Assembly (NCBI GenBank): GCA_030549775.1
Contig: CM060177.1
Coordinates: 93,310,736-93,374,735, forward strand
DNA length: 64,000 nucleotides
DNA from: Tamarix chinensis
Lineage: Eukaryota > Streptophyta > Magnoliopsida > Caryophyllales > Tamaricaceae
Direction: 5' to 3'
Positions 37,015-48,991 of this stretch are shown in pieces. The notes under the pieces were generated by a model that was given only the letters and a program-made list of their open reading frames with translations, had not been told where the DNA came from and searched no databases. The first letter of the stretch is position 1. Each line of letters begins with the position of its first letter. The position numbers and the translations under genes were made by a program.

Positions 37015-40000
37015 TATAACACCCCAAAATTGACTACTAAAATTTTTTATTAAAGCAAACAATGATATTTAAACATGGATGGCATTACCGCCACAATCGA
37101 TATAAGTCTGATCATAAACCATCCTCATACTAATTACAAGGAAAAAGTAAAACAAAATGTAAGCCATGATAAATATAGAACAAGGATATTCCATACCATA
37201 AGTAAGAGTTTAGATGTTCATTTTGAAAGAAAAACTAAAATACATAAATAAATGTTTAGATGAAAATGACAAAAGGAGGAAAAATAGTTTAAAACAACAA
37301 TCGGATAACACAATTCTCCGGCCCCAACCCCTACAGAAGACAATATCACTCCACCCCAATAAGAGAAATGTAAGTAGCAAAGTCATCTAGTGAGTCTTCA
37401 TTTACCTGCATAGGCTCATAAGAGGTCTCTACTCGTGGAAATGAGAAACACCTATAATAAGGATGATCAGTACACTACGTACTGAGTAAGGTATCAATAT
37501 ATTCAAGAAGATCACATAAATTCATAACACCACGAAAAGAGATGACATGCACATATACTGACTTATTTAATATTCTCCAAACCATACAGTAATAATGTAT
37601 TGTTCATGATTTTATTCACGTTGGGTTCATGGACCCCACTATTCTCAACTAGTGTAATAGTAATCAAGTACAACTCTATGACATGAATCTCTTAGCTACT
37701 ATTCTCATTAGTGGATCGTTAATCAGAGTACAACCCTAGGGAAGAGTGCTCCTAGCTACTATTCTCAACGGTGGATCGGTAATTAAGGTATAACCGGTCC
37801 TGATCCACGTGGTGTTCCACTATAAGTAATTAGTGTCTTATCAAAAGTTATTATCATCCAATGTTTTAATTTACTTGATTTTAGGAGCCCACTATTATCA
37901 ACTAGTGGAATGGTAACAAGGTGCAACTCCACGGAAAGGTGCCATTGGCCACTATTCTCTTCGGTGGATCGGCATGCACAACTAGCTCTAACTCAAATGA
38001 TCTTCCACTTTAAGTGATTAGTGTATTATTAGTACTTTATTTATTTCAAGGTCATCACACAGCCAAGTACACATACTCAAGCTAGGCACTATCCTAACTC
38101 ATGCCCCAAAATAACCTTATTTCCCTTTAAAAACCCTAATCTTACAACCCTAGCATATCCTCTCCTCTAGTTCCCCTTTAGTCCCAAGCTTTCCTAATGA
38201 AACCCAAAATTTTATTAGGAACCATATATTTAAAGTCATGGTCTATTACCCACATTTTACACATGTGATAATAACTTACCTCTAGGGTTTCTATTTGGAC
38301 CTCCTCCAAAACCATAATTTCTCATGCTTAGAATAACCCTTCTCTAGTGCTTGTTTAGTCCTTGAATTCCATACCCATGAATAGAGCTTTATTTTTAACC
38401 ATTAAATCAACCCTTGTTGCCTAACTCCCACATCTTACATATGTGATAATAATCTACCTATTCATGCCTCCTCCAAAACCTTAATTTCTCATTTTGGCCA
38501 TAACTACTTCCATAGATCCCATATGGATACCAATTCTAGTGTACATTCCCAAAATGTTATGGTTAAAATCATGTCCCAAGGTTGCGGTCCAAATCCCCCA
38601 TATTGTACATGAAATAATAGCCTACCCTTAGGGTTATCTCTTGAGCCTTCTAAAACCCTAATTTTCACATTTTGGTCGTAAATCCTTCCCTAACACCCAA
38701 ATGACTTCCTTAATATGTATGAATACCCAAGATGCCATCGTTAACCTCATATCCAATCCCTAGTATCAATCTCCCACCTTTCTCACATGTGATCATAACT
38801 TCCCTCTAGGTTTTACTAATCACATTTATAGCCTTTCCCCTTCCTATATTTACCATAAACCCTTCACTTTTGCTCTAATTATCTCATGTAGTATCCCCAA
38901 CCTATTTTGTTCCATTTAACACCCTAAAGTACACAACATACCACTTTTTAATCATATTAACCGAAATACTGCTAGGTTAGAGGGAACCCAATTTCTACCT
39001 TCTCCAAGTCATAGGACACCTAACACAAATGACACTTCAACTCTCCATGCATGCAATATCAAAAATGAATGGACATGATTATACATAAATACTTGAAATC
39101 AACATAGTCATAAACCACACAAATTTCTTACCTTCTACTATCGTTAAGTCAAAACTGCATATACAACACTAGAGTCATTTAACATTCCATAACATGTCAT
39201 CATACATTAGCACATCAAGGAAATATCTTATAATACAACCAAACCCTATCTATGATTGTATTCTTACCAAAGCGACTCCCATCTCTAAGCACGCAAGACC
39301 TATGCTTCCTCCTTAGCTATCTCCAGAATATTACCTAGAAATATGGATATACACAGCTTAGACTTTCTTTCTCTTTTTATTTTAAAGACTTTGACCTAAA
39401 AGAAAGATAAAAGAGGAGAAAGGAAATGGAGATAACTAAAGTGGAAAAAAATTTATAGGGTGGTGCACAACAACGGTGGCAATGCTTATTTTAGGGAAGT
39501 GGGTGAGGGTTGGCAGCTAGGGTTAAGGTGGCAGCAACACTAGGGTTGACAGGATTTAGTGGTGGTTAGGGGTGGTGGAGCTGGCGACCGACGGTGGTGT
39601 AAAGAGGATATTGGCCAAGAGGGAGAAAGAAGAAGGGAAAAAAGAAGGGGCTTTGTATTATGGTTAAACTGGCTAGGGTGCCTAGGTAGAGTCAATCCGG
39701 TGTGGTGGAGGTAAGAAAGGAGAGAAGAGGGCTGGTGGTGGTGTAGCCAACTACGACTGTAGGCGTAAGAGAAGGGAAGGGGAGAAGAAAAAGTTAAGAA
39801 GGGTGGCATGACAAGGCATTGGCGTGGTACAAGCAAGGATGGGAGGTGTCAGGGAGGTTGGACAGGCAATGGCAGGCGACAACAACACTAGAGGATCAGC
39901 ATAGACAGAGGAGGGAGGAAAATATGGGAGACTTGGCTTATAGGTTTGATGGTGGGAGAAAGGAGAGAGGAGTGGTTTGGGCATATATATAGGTAGGAGA

Positions 40001-40682
40001 GGTTGAGGGAGAGGGGAAGACGATAAGGGAGAGCTGCAACTCGGCATTCATGGTTGTGGGGGAGGAAGAACGGGGGGCTCAAGGGTTGGTACAGGGTGTA
40101 AGGGAAGGGATATAAGGCGGGTGCAAGGCAGGGTGGTGCGACCAGCGTATGTCCTAGAAGGGAAATGAGAGGGGGATATGCGGATGACTAGGGGTTGTTT
40201 GGTGTAGAAAAGGAAAGGGAGGGGGACATGAGGAAGACAACGGGTAGGGAAGGAAGAAAAAAGGAAAAGAAAATAAAATAAAATAAAAGAGAACAGAAGA
40301 AAGAAAAAAAATGAGAATGGGAGCGGGCTTAGGCTCGCTTAGGGAAGAGAAATGAAGAAAAAAGAAGAAGGAGAGAGTTGGGTCGGGGTGGCACAACCAG
40401 GGAAGAAAAAAAAAGAGAAGAAGGAAGAAAGGGGGAAAGAAAAGAAGGAAGAAAAAGAAAAGAAAAAAAGAAGAAGAAAATTTTGGGTGTAGGATTTAGG
40501 TTTAGGTTTTTAGGGTTGAATTTTTTATATTAGTAATTATAAAAATTTTACATATAAATTTTTTGGTTTTGAGGTTAGGTTAAATAATAAAATTAATTAA
40601 AAAAATCAAATATTAGAAATTAGGTTAGATTAAAATGTTGATAAATCAAAATTAAAAATTTTATAAGATTTCAAAGTATTAC
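37015..40682 (-). repeat. 3' LTR of the family A element
   Basis: It runs from TATAACACCCC to AGTATTACA (3,668 bp). It has ATTACCGCCAC near 37085, hairpin-like CCACTATTCTCAACTAGTG units at 37630-37980, repeated ACATGTGATAATAA tracts at 38260, 38440 and 38790, and a G-rich block (39470-40480). A minus-strand TATA box lies at 39984-39991. Confidence 0.85.
39984..39991 (-). promoter_or_regulatory. LTR TATA box, minus strand
   Basis: Minus-strand CCTACC then TATATATA, in the same context as 34796-34803. Confidence 0.55.
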
Positions 40683-41209
40683 ATCACTACCTCCTTAAAA
40701 GAAGACTTCGTCCCCGAAGTCGCAAGTCAAGGTTGGGGAAGGAGAGAAAGGGAATGTAAGGAAAGGTGATTTTGGTAGTTAAACCTAATGGAGAGGATAT
40801 CGTGCTACTAGATACTACCCCCTTAAAAGAAAGTGATCCAGGAATATAAAACTCCTATAATGAACAATTTGAGGGGCATCTTATGCATGTCCTTCTATGT
40901 CTCCCAAGTTGCTTCTTCTACTCTATGGCGGCTCCAAAGGATTTTCACGAGCAGAACTGAACTTATCCGATTTCAGCATACCTTGGTGTCAAGAATTGGT
41001 AATGACCTCTCCTTATAGGTCAGAGAGTCGTCGATCTCGATCTCATCAAGTTTGATCACGTAGGAGGGATCTGCAACATACTTCTATAGTTACAAGATGT
41101 GGAAGACCTTATGGACTCAGGCTAATTCTGGTGGGGTTCCAAATGATAAGCAACCTCACCAACTTTATCAAGAATCTCATAGGGGACAATATATCTTGAG
41201 CTCAACTTG

Positions 41210-42300
41210 CCCTTCCTATCGAATCTCTACACTCCCTTGGTGGGTGAAACATTCAGCAGAACTCTATCTCGTGTCTCAAAATCGTCACTACGATGCCTCT
41301 GATCTGCGTAACTCTTTTGATGACTATGAGCTACTCTCATCTGATCTTGGATCATCTCCTCAATCATCTCTGGACCAAGCACAATAGTCTTGCTGATGTC
41401 ACTCCAATACAAGGGTGTCCGGCACTTTCGTCCATACTATACCTCAAAGAGTGTCATCTTTACGCTTGCATGATAGCTGTTGTTGTATAAAAACTCCACC
41501 AAATGTAGACAATCATCCAAAATTCCTTGAAAATTCATAGCGCAAGCCCATAACATGTCCTCAAGTGTCTAGATCTTCCTTTTGGTATGCCCATCCGTAG
41601 CTGGGTGAAAGGCGGTACTCATTTTTAGTTTCATAACTAGGGCTTCATATAACTTTCCCCCAAAGTGCAAAAAGAATCTCAAGTCCCTATCAGAGACAAT
41701 ATCTATAGGTGTAGCATGTTTGCTTACCATGAACTTTATATAAGAATTAGCCAATTGATCTATGCTCTAAGTCTTCATTAGTACGAAAGCCACTGATTTA
41801 GTCAATCTGTCAACAATGACCTATATCATGTCACACCCGCTATGAGTCATTGATAGTCCACTCACAAGATCCATAGAGATGGTGTCTCATTTCCATCTCA
41901 GCACCTCCAAAGACTAGACTAACCTACGGGTTTGCGGTGCTCAAACTTGACCTTCTAAAAGGTCAGACATCTCACCATGAACTTTGATACCTCTTGCTTC
42001 ATGCAAGACCAACAATATATCCATTTAAGGTCCTTGTATAACTTGTCCCCTCATGGGTGAACGAAGTAGGGGTTACATTGTCCTTCTTCCAAAATCTGGC
42101 AATTTAGATTAGCACAACTCTTGGGGTACACATCAATGTCCCTTATAGCAAATGCTACCATATTTATATATCTAAAAACCCTCAACCCGACCATCCTATA
42201 TCTGTTGTTGAATACTCTTGAGTTTAATGTCTCTAAGCTGCCTGACTTGAATCTTGTTAAACAATGTTGTAGCAATCGACAAGGCATTCATTTGAACCTC
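41210..42300 (-). pseudogene. Gypsy integrase remnant (family A element)
   Basis: Minus-strand pieces in order: ILEEGQCNPYFVHP (zinc-binding region start, near 42055-42100), the catalytic core piece 41569-41754 with IVSDRDLRFF (second Asp) and STAFHPATDGHTKR (the usual Glu before the R is replaced), then 41227-41412 with LGPEMI, SYADQRHRSDDFETRDRVLL and SPTKG, the conserved C-terminal region. Stops separate the pieces. No chromodomain is visible in 40683-41220, though it may be lost among frameshifts. Confidence 0.85.
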
Positions 42301-42312
42301 TAGGTCACCCTA

Positions 42313-42580
42313 TTAGATCAGCTCTACCCCCATCTCACCAAGTTCTTCAAGTAACTGATTAACCTCCACACAAGAACTAACAAAGTGTGATGTCTTCCTA
42401 CTCAAATCATTTGCAACAACGCTGGCCTTACCCTTATGGTAGGTCAACTCGATGTCATAGTCCTTTACCATCTTTAGCCATCTCCTCTGCCTCATATTCA
42501 ACTTCTTTTAAGTGAATATATATTTGAGAATCTTGTAGTCAGTGAAGACAACCATAGCATTAGTGGCATACTAGGTATCT
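42313..42580 (-). pseudogene. Gypsy RNase H C-terminal remnant (family A element)
   Basis: The minus strand reads VVFTDYKILKYIF (from VFTDHKSLKYIF) followed by NMRQRRWLKMVKDYDIELTYHKGKASVVANDLSRK, listed here only as its landmarks RRWL, KDYD, YHKGKA and VVANDLSRK. Directly upstream the sequence jumps to the segment that normally precedes RT, so RT and the first half of RNase H are deleted. Confidence 0.85.
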
Positions 42581-43073
42581 CCTCTGGAAACACATTGAGG
42601 AAGTCTTGGGCAACCAAAATGTCCTTTAAGGCTGCCAAATCCTTGTTCAACTCTTGAACACTACACACGTATATAGGGTACCCTTTTCACATCAACATGT
42701 GTAGCGTGTGGCTAGATAAGACTTTGTTTGTGGGTTTGGGTTTGGGTTTGCTATAGGAAACCCTAGTAACCTGTAGTCCACACAACATTACACATTCTTA
42801 CATGTACTCTATCACTACTCGGTACCTCCCCTACATGTTGATCGCAAGTATGACATCAAAATCCCGTAGGTCTATCTCGACTAAGTCCACTAAGAAGTCT
42901 ACCCCACCTATCACTAAGACCACCTCTGAGTAGACCTTAGTGCAATCTAGTCTATCTCCCAAGGACAACATCACAGATATAGCTACACTAGTAGATGGTG
43001 ATAGGACAACTCTAGCAACAAAGGCAGTGGATATGAAAGATAAAGAAGCACCTAAATTGAACAATACATGCAC
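42581..43073 (-). pseudogene. Gypsy protease and pre-RT linker remnant
   Basis: The minus frame 42831-43073 gives VLFNLGASLSFIS (from DSGA(T/S)HSFIS, catalytic Asp replaced by Asn) and ends with FDVILAINM (from YDVILGMDWL), typical of chromovirus-type proteases. The linker then carries VAQDFLNVFPEEIP near 42570-42620, the usual FPDVFPEELPG before RT. Confidence 0.8.
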
Positions 43074-43084
43074 TGGTAGGGAAA

Positions 43085-43330
43085 GAATAGTAAAGAAAAG
43101 AAGAAATAAAAAGAAAAAAAAAAGAAAATTTTGGGTGTGGGATTTGGCTTTAGCTTTTTAGGGTTGAATAAATTTTATTAGTAATTATAAAAATTTTACC
43201 TATAAAATTTTTAGGTTTGATGTTAGGTTAAAATAAGATAATTAATAAAAAACCGAATATTAGAAATTAGGTTAGATTAAAATGTTGATAAATTAAAATT
43301 AAAATTGTATGAGATTTTGGTGGTATTGCA
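43085..43330 (-). repeat. Truncated 5' LTR of the family A element
   Basis: It is nearly the same as 40440-40682 (AGAAAATTTTGGGTGTRGGATTT, GAAATTAGGTTAGATTAAAATGTTGATAAAT). It stops at an A/G-rich tract, beyond which protease sequence follows. The rest of the LTR, PBS and gag were lost. Confidence 0.85.
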
Positions 43331-43385
43331 AAACTAATTCTTAATGACTAGAAGTACAAGCAACTAACTTTGAATCATTTCAAAT

Positions 43386-43757
43386 TCCATAGCAAGCCTA
43401 TCTCAAATTGAATTTCAATATCATCACATCTAATGACAATTTTATTTTATTTGATGTCATATTTTGTAGATATGACATTACCAAAACAAAAATATTACAG
43501 ATATGTTTGTTGACATATGAATCATACTTTGAGTAACTTTCCCATCAAATGTGATAATATCCGAATTTCAGTGATAGATATCGATATGAACATATGGATA
43601 AAGATATGTATATACGTATATAAATGTGGATGCATGATTGGATAACAGTAAAATAAATAAATATCGGATATGGGTACAAGATTTCCATATCCAACCTACT
43701 CTATACTTGTGTCCATACTACTATTAGTTTACTTGTTAATAAAATTACTTTTATACC
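43386..43757. other. AT-rich spacer with hAT-like remnant
   Basis: Around 43555-43710 the sequence carries GGATATGGGTAC, ATATCCGAATT and CCATATCC motifs similar in style to the hAT-like MITE at 45312-45767, but its ends cannot be set. The rest shows nothing recognisable. Confidence 0.4.
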
Positions 43758-43760
43758 TTA

Positions 43761-44260
43761 AGTGTTTGTTTGTATTAAGATGAATCAAGGTGAAAGACTA
43801 TCATTCATTTAGAGACACCTCATTTGAGAATGTACTTAGAAATTTTTACTTAGATTAATTAGAGTTAATCATTCACCTCTATTTATCTAGATCCACACCA
43901 TTTTTGTTACCCTCAAAGTTGGAGGATAATCGAGCAAAGACAACATTTAACACTTCGTTTCAAATGAGGTAAATCTTAGTTATGTTAAATGTAGTAGGAT
44001 AAATAATATTAGGTAAATAGAAATGAATGTTTTAAAATATTATTTTAATATTTATTAGATTAACTTAGGTGAATAAACTATAACCTTATTTGTCTTTAGG
44101 TGAATAACCAAGTTTTATTAATAAATTAACATTAATGTTCTTTAGCTACATTTAACCTAAATTAAATCTTAAAAATATTCATCAAATGAGGTTATCTTAA
44201 AATTTTACCTCCATAAATTCACCCCCTAAAAAACTCATTAAACTTCTGTTCAAACGCACC
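43761..44260. mobile_element. Tourist-like (PIF/Harbinger) MITE, TSD TTA
   Basis: The 500-bp AT-rich element begins AGTGTTTGTTTG and ends CAAACGCACC. Its ends are imperfect inverted repeats (AGTGTTTGTTTG against GGTGCGTTTGAAC), flanked by TTA at 43758-43760 and 44261-44263. Internal inverted matches such as CCTCATTTGAGAATG and CATCAAATGAGG support a MITE. No transposase is encoded. Confidence 0.75.
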
Positions 44261-45311
44261 TTAGATAAATACTTTCAAAATATTGCCCTTATCTATTTCA
44301 CACCTCTAATATGGTAGTACCTACCCACCCACCCATTTTCGTACCCTGGTGATAGTCTCCTCTCTTTCCTTTTATGTCGGCATTAACACATCTCTTCCCA
44401 AAATCTAATTTTTATAAAATACCAATGTTGATTTATGAGTATAAAACTTTAATTTAATTTCAATTGATTTATTTTATGTAAATTGTGTTTATTGTAAATG
44501 TTTGTTAAGATTTTAATTCATTTTATGATTTTATTTATGATTTTAAATTTATGTTAAAATTTATTTAATCGTCTGTCATTGTAATTAATTCTAGATAAAT
44601 TTATTCACGACTATAATTTCATTAAATTTATGTGATTCTCTTTCCATTTAAAATATATTTATATTTTAATCATGTGTTTTTATTTTAATATTTTAAATTC
44701 GTTTTCGAGTATAATTTCATTGTACGATTATAGCTCTATATTAGGGTTATATTTCGTAAACAAAAATAAATTATTTTAAAGTATAAAATCTCATTAGAGT
44801 GGCAAATGATGAAAATAATTTTTTAAAATTAAAAAATTTCTTTATATTGGTAAAATAATTTTAATAATTTTTATCCATAGAAATTTTTTTTCCTTTAAAT
44901 TTATTTATTTTTATGAGATTAATGAAATATTTGAAAATTTTAAATTAAAGTGGTTTTTGTAACTTATTTATAATTATATTTCCAAAAATAATTTTTTTCC
45001 TATATTAAATATTTTAATTTATCAATGGTATTTTTCAAAAATGCTTTAAATTAATTAAAGTAATCTAAAGTTTGTAATAATATTTTTCTATATATTCTAA
45101 ATATTATTTTAAAATTATATATCTATTTAAAATAGTGTTAAGATTTAGTTTAAATTAAATCCATTTATTGGGTAAGCATTATTTAGTTTACATAAAATAG
45201 TGTTAAGATTTAGTTTAATATTTAATCGAGTTGAAATTACAATATTAATATAACCGTTTATATATTTTGGTATTTAGAAAAAAAGAAAAAAAAAACAGTT
45301 GGCAGGGAGAA

Positions 45312-45767
45312 GAATGTAAACGGGACAGGTTCGGATCGGGTACCCTATATCCATACTCGAACCCGATTAAACAATCCATATCTATATTCATACCCATACC
45401 CGAATGGATATTCACTAATATATCAATATCCGTACACGACGGATATCAGTTACCCGATGGATAACCCATTTACCCGATAAATTATAAATAACCAACAAAT
45501 AATCCGTTATCCAACAGGTAAACTCATCACCCGTTTAAATTTCTAATTATAAACTATTCTTATATAAAAAGTTAAGGGTAAAATAGTAAATATATAACGG
45601 ATAAATAGATATAGATATGGGTATGAATACCCATTATCCGTATCCGTACCCAAATCCACCGGATATTTTAACCCCTACATATATCTGTTTATCATTATCC
45701 ATATCTATATATCTATCAGGTAAAATCCGTCGAATTTTGGATATTATCCGCTCCATTTACATCCCTT
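45312..45767. mobile_element. hAT-like non-autonomous element, 8-bp TSD
   Basis: The flanks GGCAGGGA (left) and AGCAGGGA (right, 45769 on) form an 8-bp duplication with one change. The ends AATGTAAACGGG and (inverted) GATGTAAATGGAG act as short terminal inverted repeats. The interior alternates ATATCCGTACCC and GGATATCAG-like words, as in many plant hAT MITEs. No ORF of interest. Confidence 0.65.
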
Positions 45768-45779
45768 AGCAGGGATCCC

Positions 45780-46130
45780 TTCCTTATTTCTTTTCTCTCT
45801 CTTCCTATTCTTGTTTTCCTGAAAAACCAACCCCGACCTCCCCTGTTCCATCTCTCCTTCCTCTTCTCTGCTTCTTGCGATCTCCAGCAGCACCACCACA
45901 CGACCTCGTCCGCCGCTTGACCACACCAGCACTACCTCCGCTCGTCACCGTCGTCGACGCCAGCAACGCACAGGCGGAGAAGCAACGAGCAGCAGCACCA
46001 GCAGGGCACCATCCTGCCGCCGCGAGCCCAGTCGACCACCGACCAACGTTGCTCGGCCTCCGGCGATGCTTCTCTGATCTTCATGAACTTCCATTTTGCA
46101 TCTTTTCTATTGGTATATTTTTTTGAAACC
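45780..46130 (+). other. C-rich leader-like block of family B LTR
   Basis: C/T-rich sequence with a Pro/Ala-rich frame (45875-46126) that resembles no known protein. The corresponding stretch at 54496-54790 in the second copy does not conserve the frame, so it is LTR leader rather than a gene. Confidence 0.5.
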
Positions 46131-47481
46131 CTAACTCTTATTTTGATTAAATTTCTATGAATTAGCTTTGATTAAGCTAAATTGATTGTTGAATTGAGGA
46201 TGTATGAGTTGTGTGATCAATTTGGATGGATTAGTTGTGTGCTATATGCTTGATTTGTGAGAATCGGATTTTTAACCTAGTTATATGCGGATGGTTCGGA
46301 TTTATCGATTAAGTTATTTTGGATAAATTAATTATGTGATATACTTTAAAGTATATTTAATTTTATGTAGGAAGTGTTAATTTGGAAAAATTGTATAAAA
46401 TCAATTGAAATTGAATTTTTAGGTCAAAACTTTTGTAGATTTAAATTGAATTGATCCATAAGTTATTTTATTACATTGATTATACAATTTGTATTATAAT
46501 ATGTTTAATTTCAATTCCAAACTGTAAATTTATATATTTTAGCAAGAATTGACTAGATTTGTATTATGGACTCAAAAACCCTAATTTTGCTAAATTGAGA
46601 TTTTCCTTTATTGATTTTGATCAATTGATTATACAAAATGTTATAAGATAGGCCTAATTGTATGTTCAAACATTCAAGTTAAATAAATTAATAAAATTTG
46701 ACGGAATTGCATTTTTGGGCTTAAAACCCTCACTTTCAAATAAAATTGGTCATCTGTATAGCTGTTTCTTTTTAAATTTATTTCAAAGACTTATTTAAAA
46801 TAACCTTAATTGCATTCTAACACCTTCAATTTAATTTAATTGGTTTGAATTGTTCAAATTTGTATTTTAGGCTTTAGAAACCTATTTTTTAGGAATAGTT
46901 TTATAAAATTAAATTGAGTTTATTTTTTCACAAATTAATCAATTATCTTTGATTTAAAATCAATTAAATTGAGTTTTGTTACTTATCGTTTGGATCAATT
47001 CTCCGAAATTGATCGATTTGACGTTTTGGGGGTGTAAACCCTAATTGTTTAAGTGAGTTTTGATAAAATTGCCCTGTTTTCTATTATTCTATGTTTCAGT
47101 TAGTTTTCCTAACTTAGTCCTATGATTTTTAAAGGTGATCCAGGAAGGCATTCTAGTGGATCCCAAATCTAGGGTTTTTGTTCTTGTTCTGCTAGGATAG
47201 CTTGGAAGCTCGGTAAACCTCTTAAACTCATAGTTAATAGTTCTTATATGTTGATCTATATTATTCCATATTTTGGTTATGCTGTGTAAGCTGGATAAAA
47301 TTATCATCATATATTCTGTTGATATCATTTTTGTTAATGCGAATGTAAGTGGTTGAATTCTTTATTGGTAATCATATGTGATGGCTGTTAAGAAAATTTG
47401 TGATGTGTTATATATATATTGGAATATGTGGTCATAGACATAAAGTATGAATAATTCAAATGATAAGCAAAATGATTGAAT

Positions 47482-47605
47482 TATGGAAATTGTGCTATAG
47501 GTCACTATAGTGGCCACAGTCGGTGGTTTTTGTCCACCTATGGAAATTGTGCTATAGGTTACATTAGTGGTCATAGCTGATGGTTGTATATAGTCCACCT
47601 TGAGT
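47482..47605. repeat. Duplicated hairpin-bearing unit, about 70 bp
   Basis: Two tandem units with GGAAATTGTGCTATAGGT followed by CACTATAGTGGCCACAGTCGGTGG or CATTAGTGGTCATAGCTGATGG and TGTCCACCT. One unit recurs at 56436-56500. The words match the CCACTA/GGTGG hairpins of family A. Confidence 0.7.
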
Positions 47606-48991
47606 AGCCTCGAATGGCCTCCGAGGTTGGGTCGTGCAGTGGATGCCTTCCCCGTGATTTTGTATGATGCTATACGTCTCAGTGGGGTAGCATATTTCCT
47701 ATTGCTATTGGTCCCTGTGCCTTTAGTGAGATCCCTCTTTCTACTTTAAATGCAAATTACAAGCCCTATAGGATATTGAGTATATTTTGTGTTCATCTTG
47801 AGTCTTTGTGCCCTTGATGATTATTTCATATGGTGTTATCCATCTTTGTGTTGTAGTGTAAACGTAGGTATCCTGTAGCCTTAGTACTTTCTATGATTAT
47901 TTCGTGGGTGACCTGAAACTTCTGTTTTTGGGAATTTCGTTAATAAAGTAATATGGTGTTATATATATATATGTGTGTGTGTTTTGTGGAATTGATTATA
48001 TAAGTGAACTGCCATATCATGTGAGTATAATGAATATATGTAAAAGTGGATTGTGATAACATATATAAGGAAATGGGTAATAATGTGAATTAGAATGTGT
48101 GATGTAACATCTTTTGGTGGAATTGATTAATAAGTATTTACATGAATTAAAGTGGAATGATTATATGAAAAATAGTGCATGATGTAAATGGAATTAACTA
48201 GAGTGAATAGTGGTGTGCAAGTGCATATGTCATGATACTTCGTTGAGTGTGTAATGTAAATCCAACTTTAATTCATGAGTTTTATTATCTTTCATGATAT
48301 TCTTTCGTGATGGCATAGTTTTACTGCAACAACATGATCTTCTATAAATTCATGCGTAGTTAAGATTGTATGTGTTTTTATGGATATACCTTGATCTTGG
48401 GTCATGTTCTCTTACTACTCTTGTTAGTCTGCATATTGTTTTCATTTGTTTTTCATGATCTTATGTAAGAGCTTGTCTTTTGTGATTTATCAGTTTTGGC
48501 AAGTATATGAATTTACGTGTGTATGCTATTGCTATGAGTTGGGTTGTTTGCTCAGTACTTTATCATATTGATACTACACTTGTGTAGATGCTAGTGTGCA
48601 GGTACTTTGTTTTAATTTATGTGTGATTATTAGCTTGAGTTGAGAGTTATAGCTAACCGGAGTTTTATTTGTAACTATTTGTAAATGTTTTGGAAGTTAA
48701 GTTATATTTTTGAAGATTTAATTTGGTGTTATAAACGACCATTTATATTTTATTGTTTGGTTAAGATTTTGAAATTCAAGAGTTTGTTCGTTGATTTTAT
48801 AGATGATTTTTGGTTAAATTTTTATTTTAGGATTTGGTAGATAGGTTCTTAACCTTGCACTTATTAGGAGATAAATGATGACTATTTGTCTTATGTTAGG
48901 TGGGGCGGTACTTCTTTTGTTTCTTATGTTTGCTTCCGTACATTTATTCTTTTAAGCGAAATTTTTTAGGAGTGACAATGGAGGTGCTATA

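Larger units (their letters stand above)
37015..43330 (-). mobile_element. Family A element with pol remnants, TSD AAACA/AAACT
   Basis: It is bounded by TATAACACCCC at 37015 and GGTATTGCA at 43330, with AAACA (37010-37014) and AAACT (43331-43335) flanking. A full 3' LTR (37015-40682) is followed by minus-strand integrase, RNase H and protease remnants and then only the first 245 bp or so of the 5' LTR. This is the one copy in the window that joins the long LTRs to gypsy coding sequence. The motifs (RRWLxxxKDYD, YHxGKAxVVA, SYADxRxRxxxF) are those of the Del/Tekay-type chromoviruses as I remember them. RT, gag and most of the 5' LTR are missing. Confidence 0.85.
17070..43385 (-). mobile_element. 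Decayed Ty1/copia element, split by two large insertions
   Basis: After removing the inserts at 21022-36453 and 37015-43330, the remaining pieces read on the minus strand as a copia element in the order LTR, gag, protease, integrase, RT, RNase H, LTR. The two LTR copies are recognisable. AAAGATAGG...AACTTCCTA at 17100-17180 matches 36915-36995, and AAACTAATTTCTAATGACT at 17194 matches 43331 onward, beyond the second insert. Exact LTR ends, PBS and target duplication were not resolved. Many stops and frameshifts show it is dead. Confidence 0.75.
44381..48991 (+). mobile_element. 5' LTR of a plus-strand long-LTR gypsy (family B)
   Basis: The start matches 50344-50750 (ATTTATGAGTWTAAAMCTTTA, TTATTTAATCGTYTGTC, AAATTCGTTTTYGAGTATAATTTC). 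The right end GGAGGTGCTATA is followed by a PBS. The block GGGGCGGTACTTC...TTTGCTTCCG near 48900-48945 is the reverse complement of the ACCGCCAC/GCGGAAGC block of the family A LTRs, so A and B are relatives in opposite orientation. A hAT-like MITE lies inside (45312-45767). The LTR is about 4.1 kb without it. Confidence 0.7.

Noticed and set aside
45875..46126. Pro/Ala-rich frame that could be a small gene start
   Set aside because: The same LTR position at 54600-54790 has diverged with stops, so coding is not conserved. It is LTR leader.
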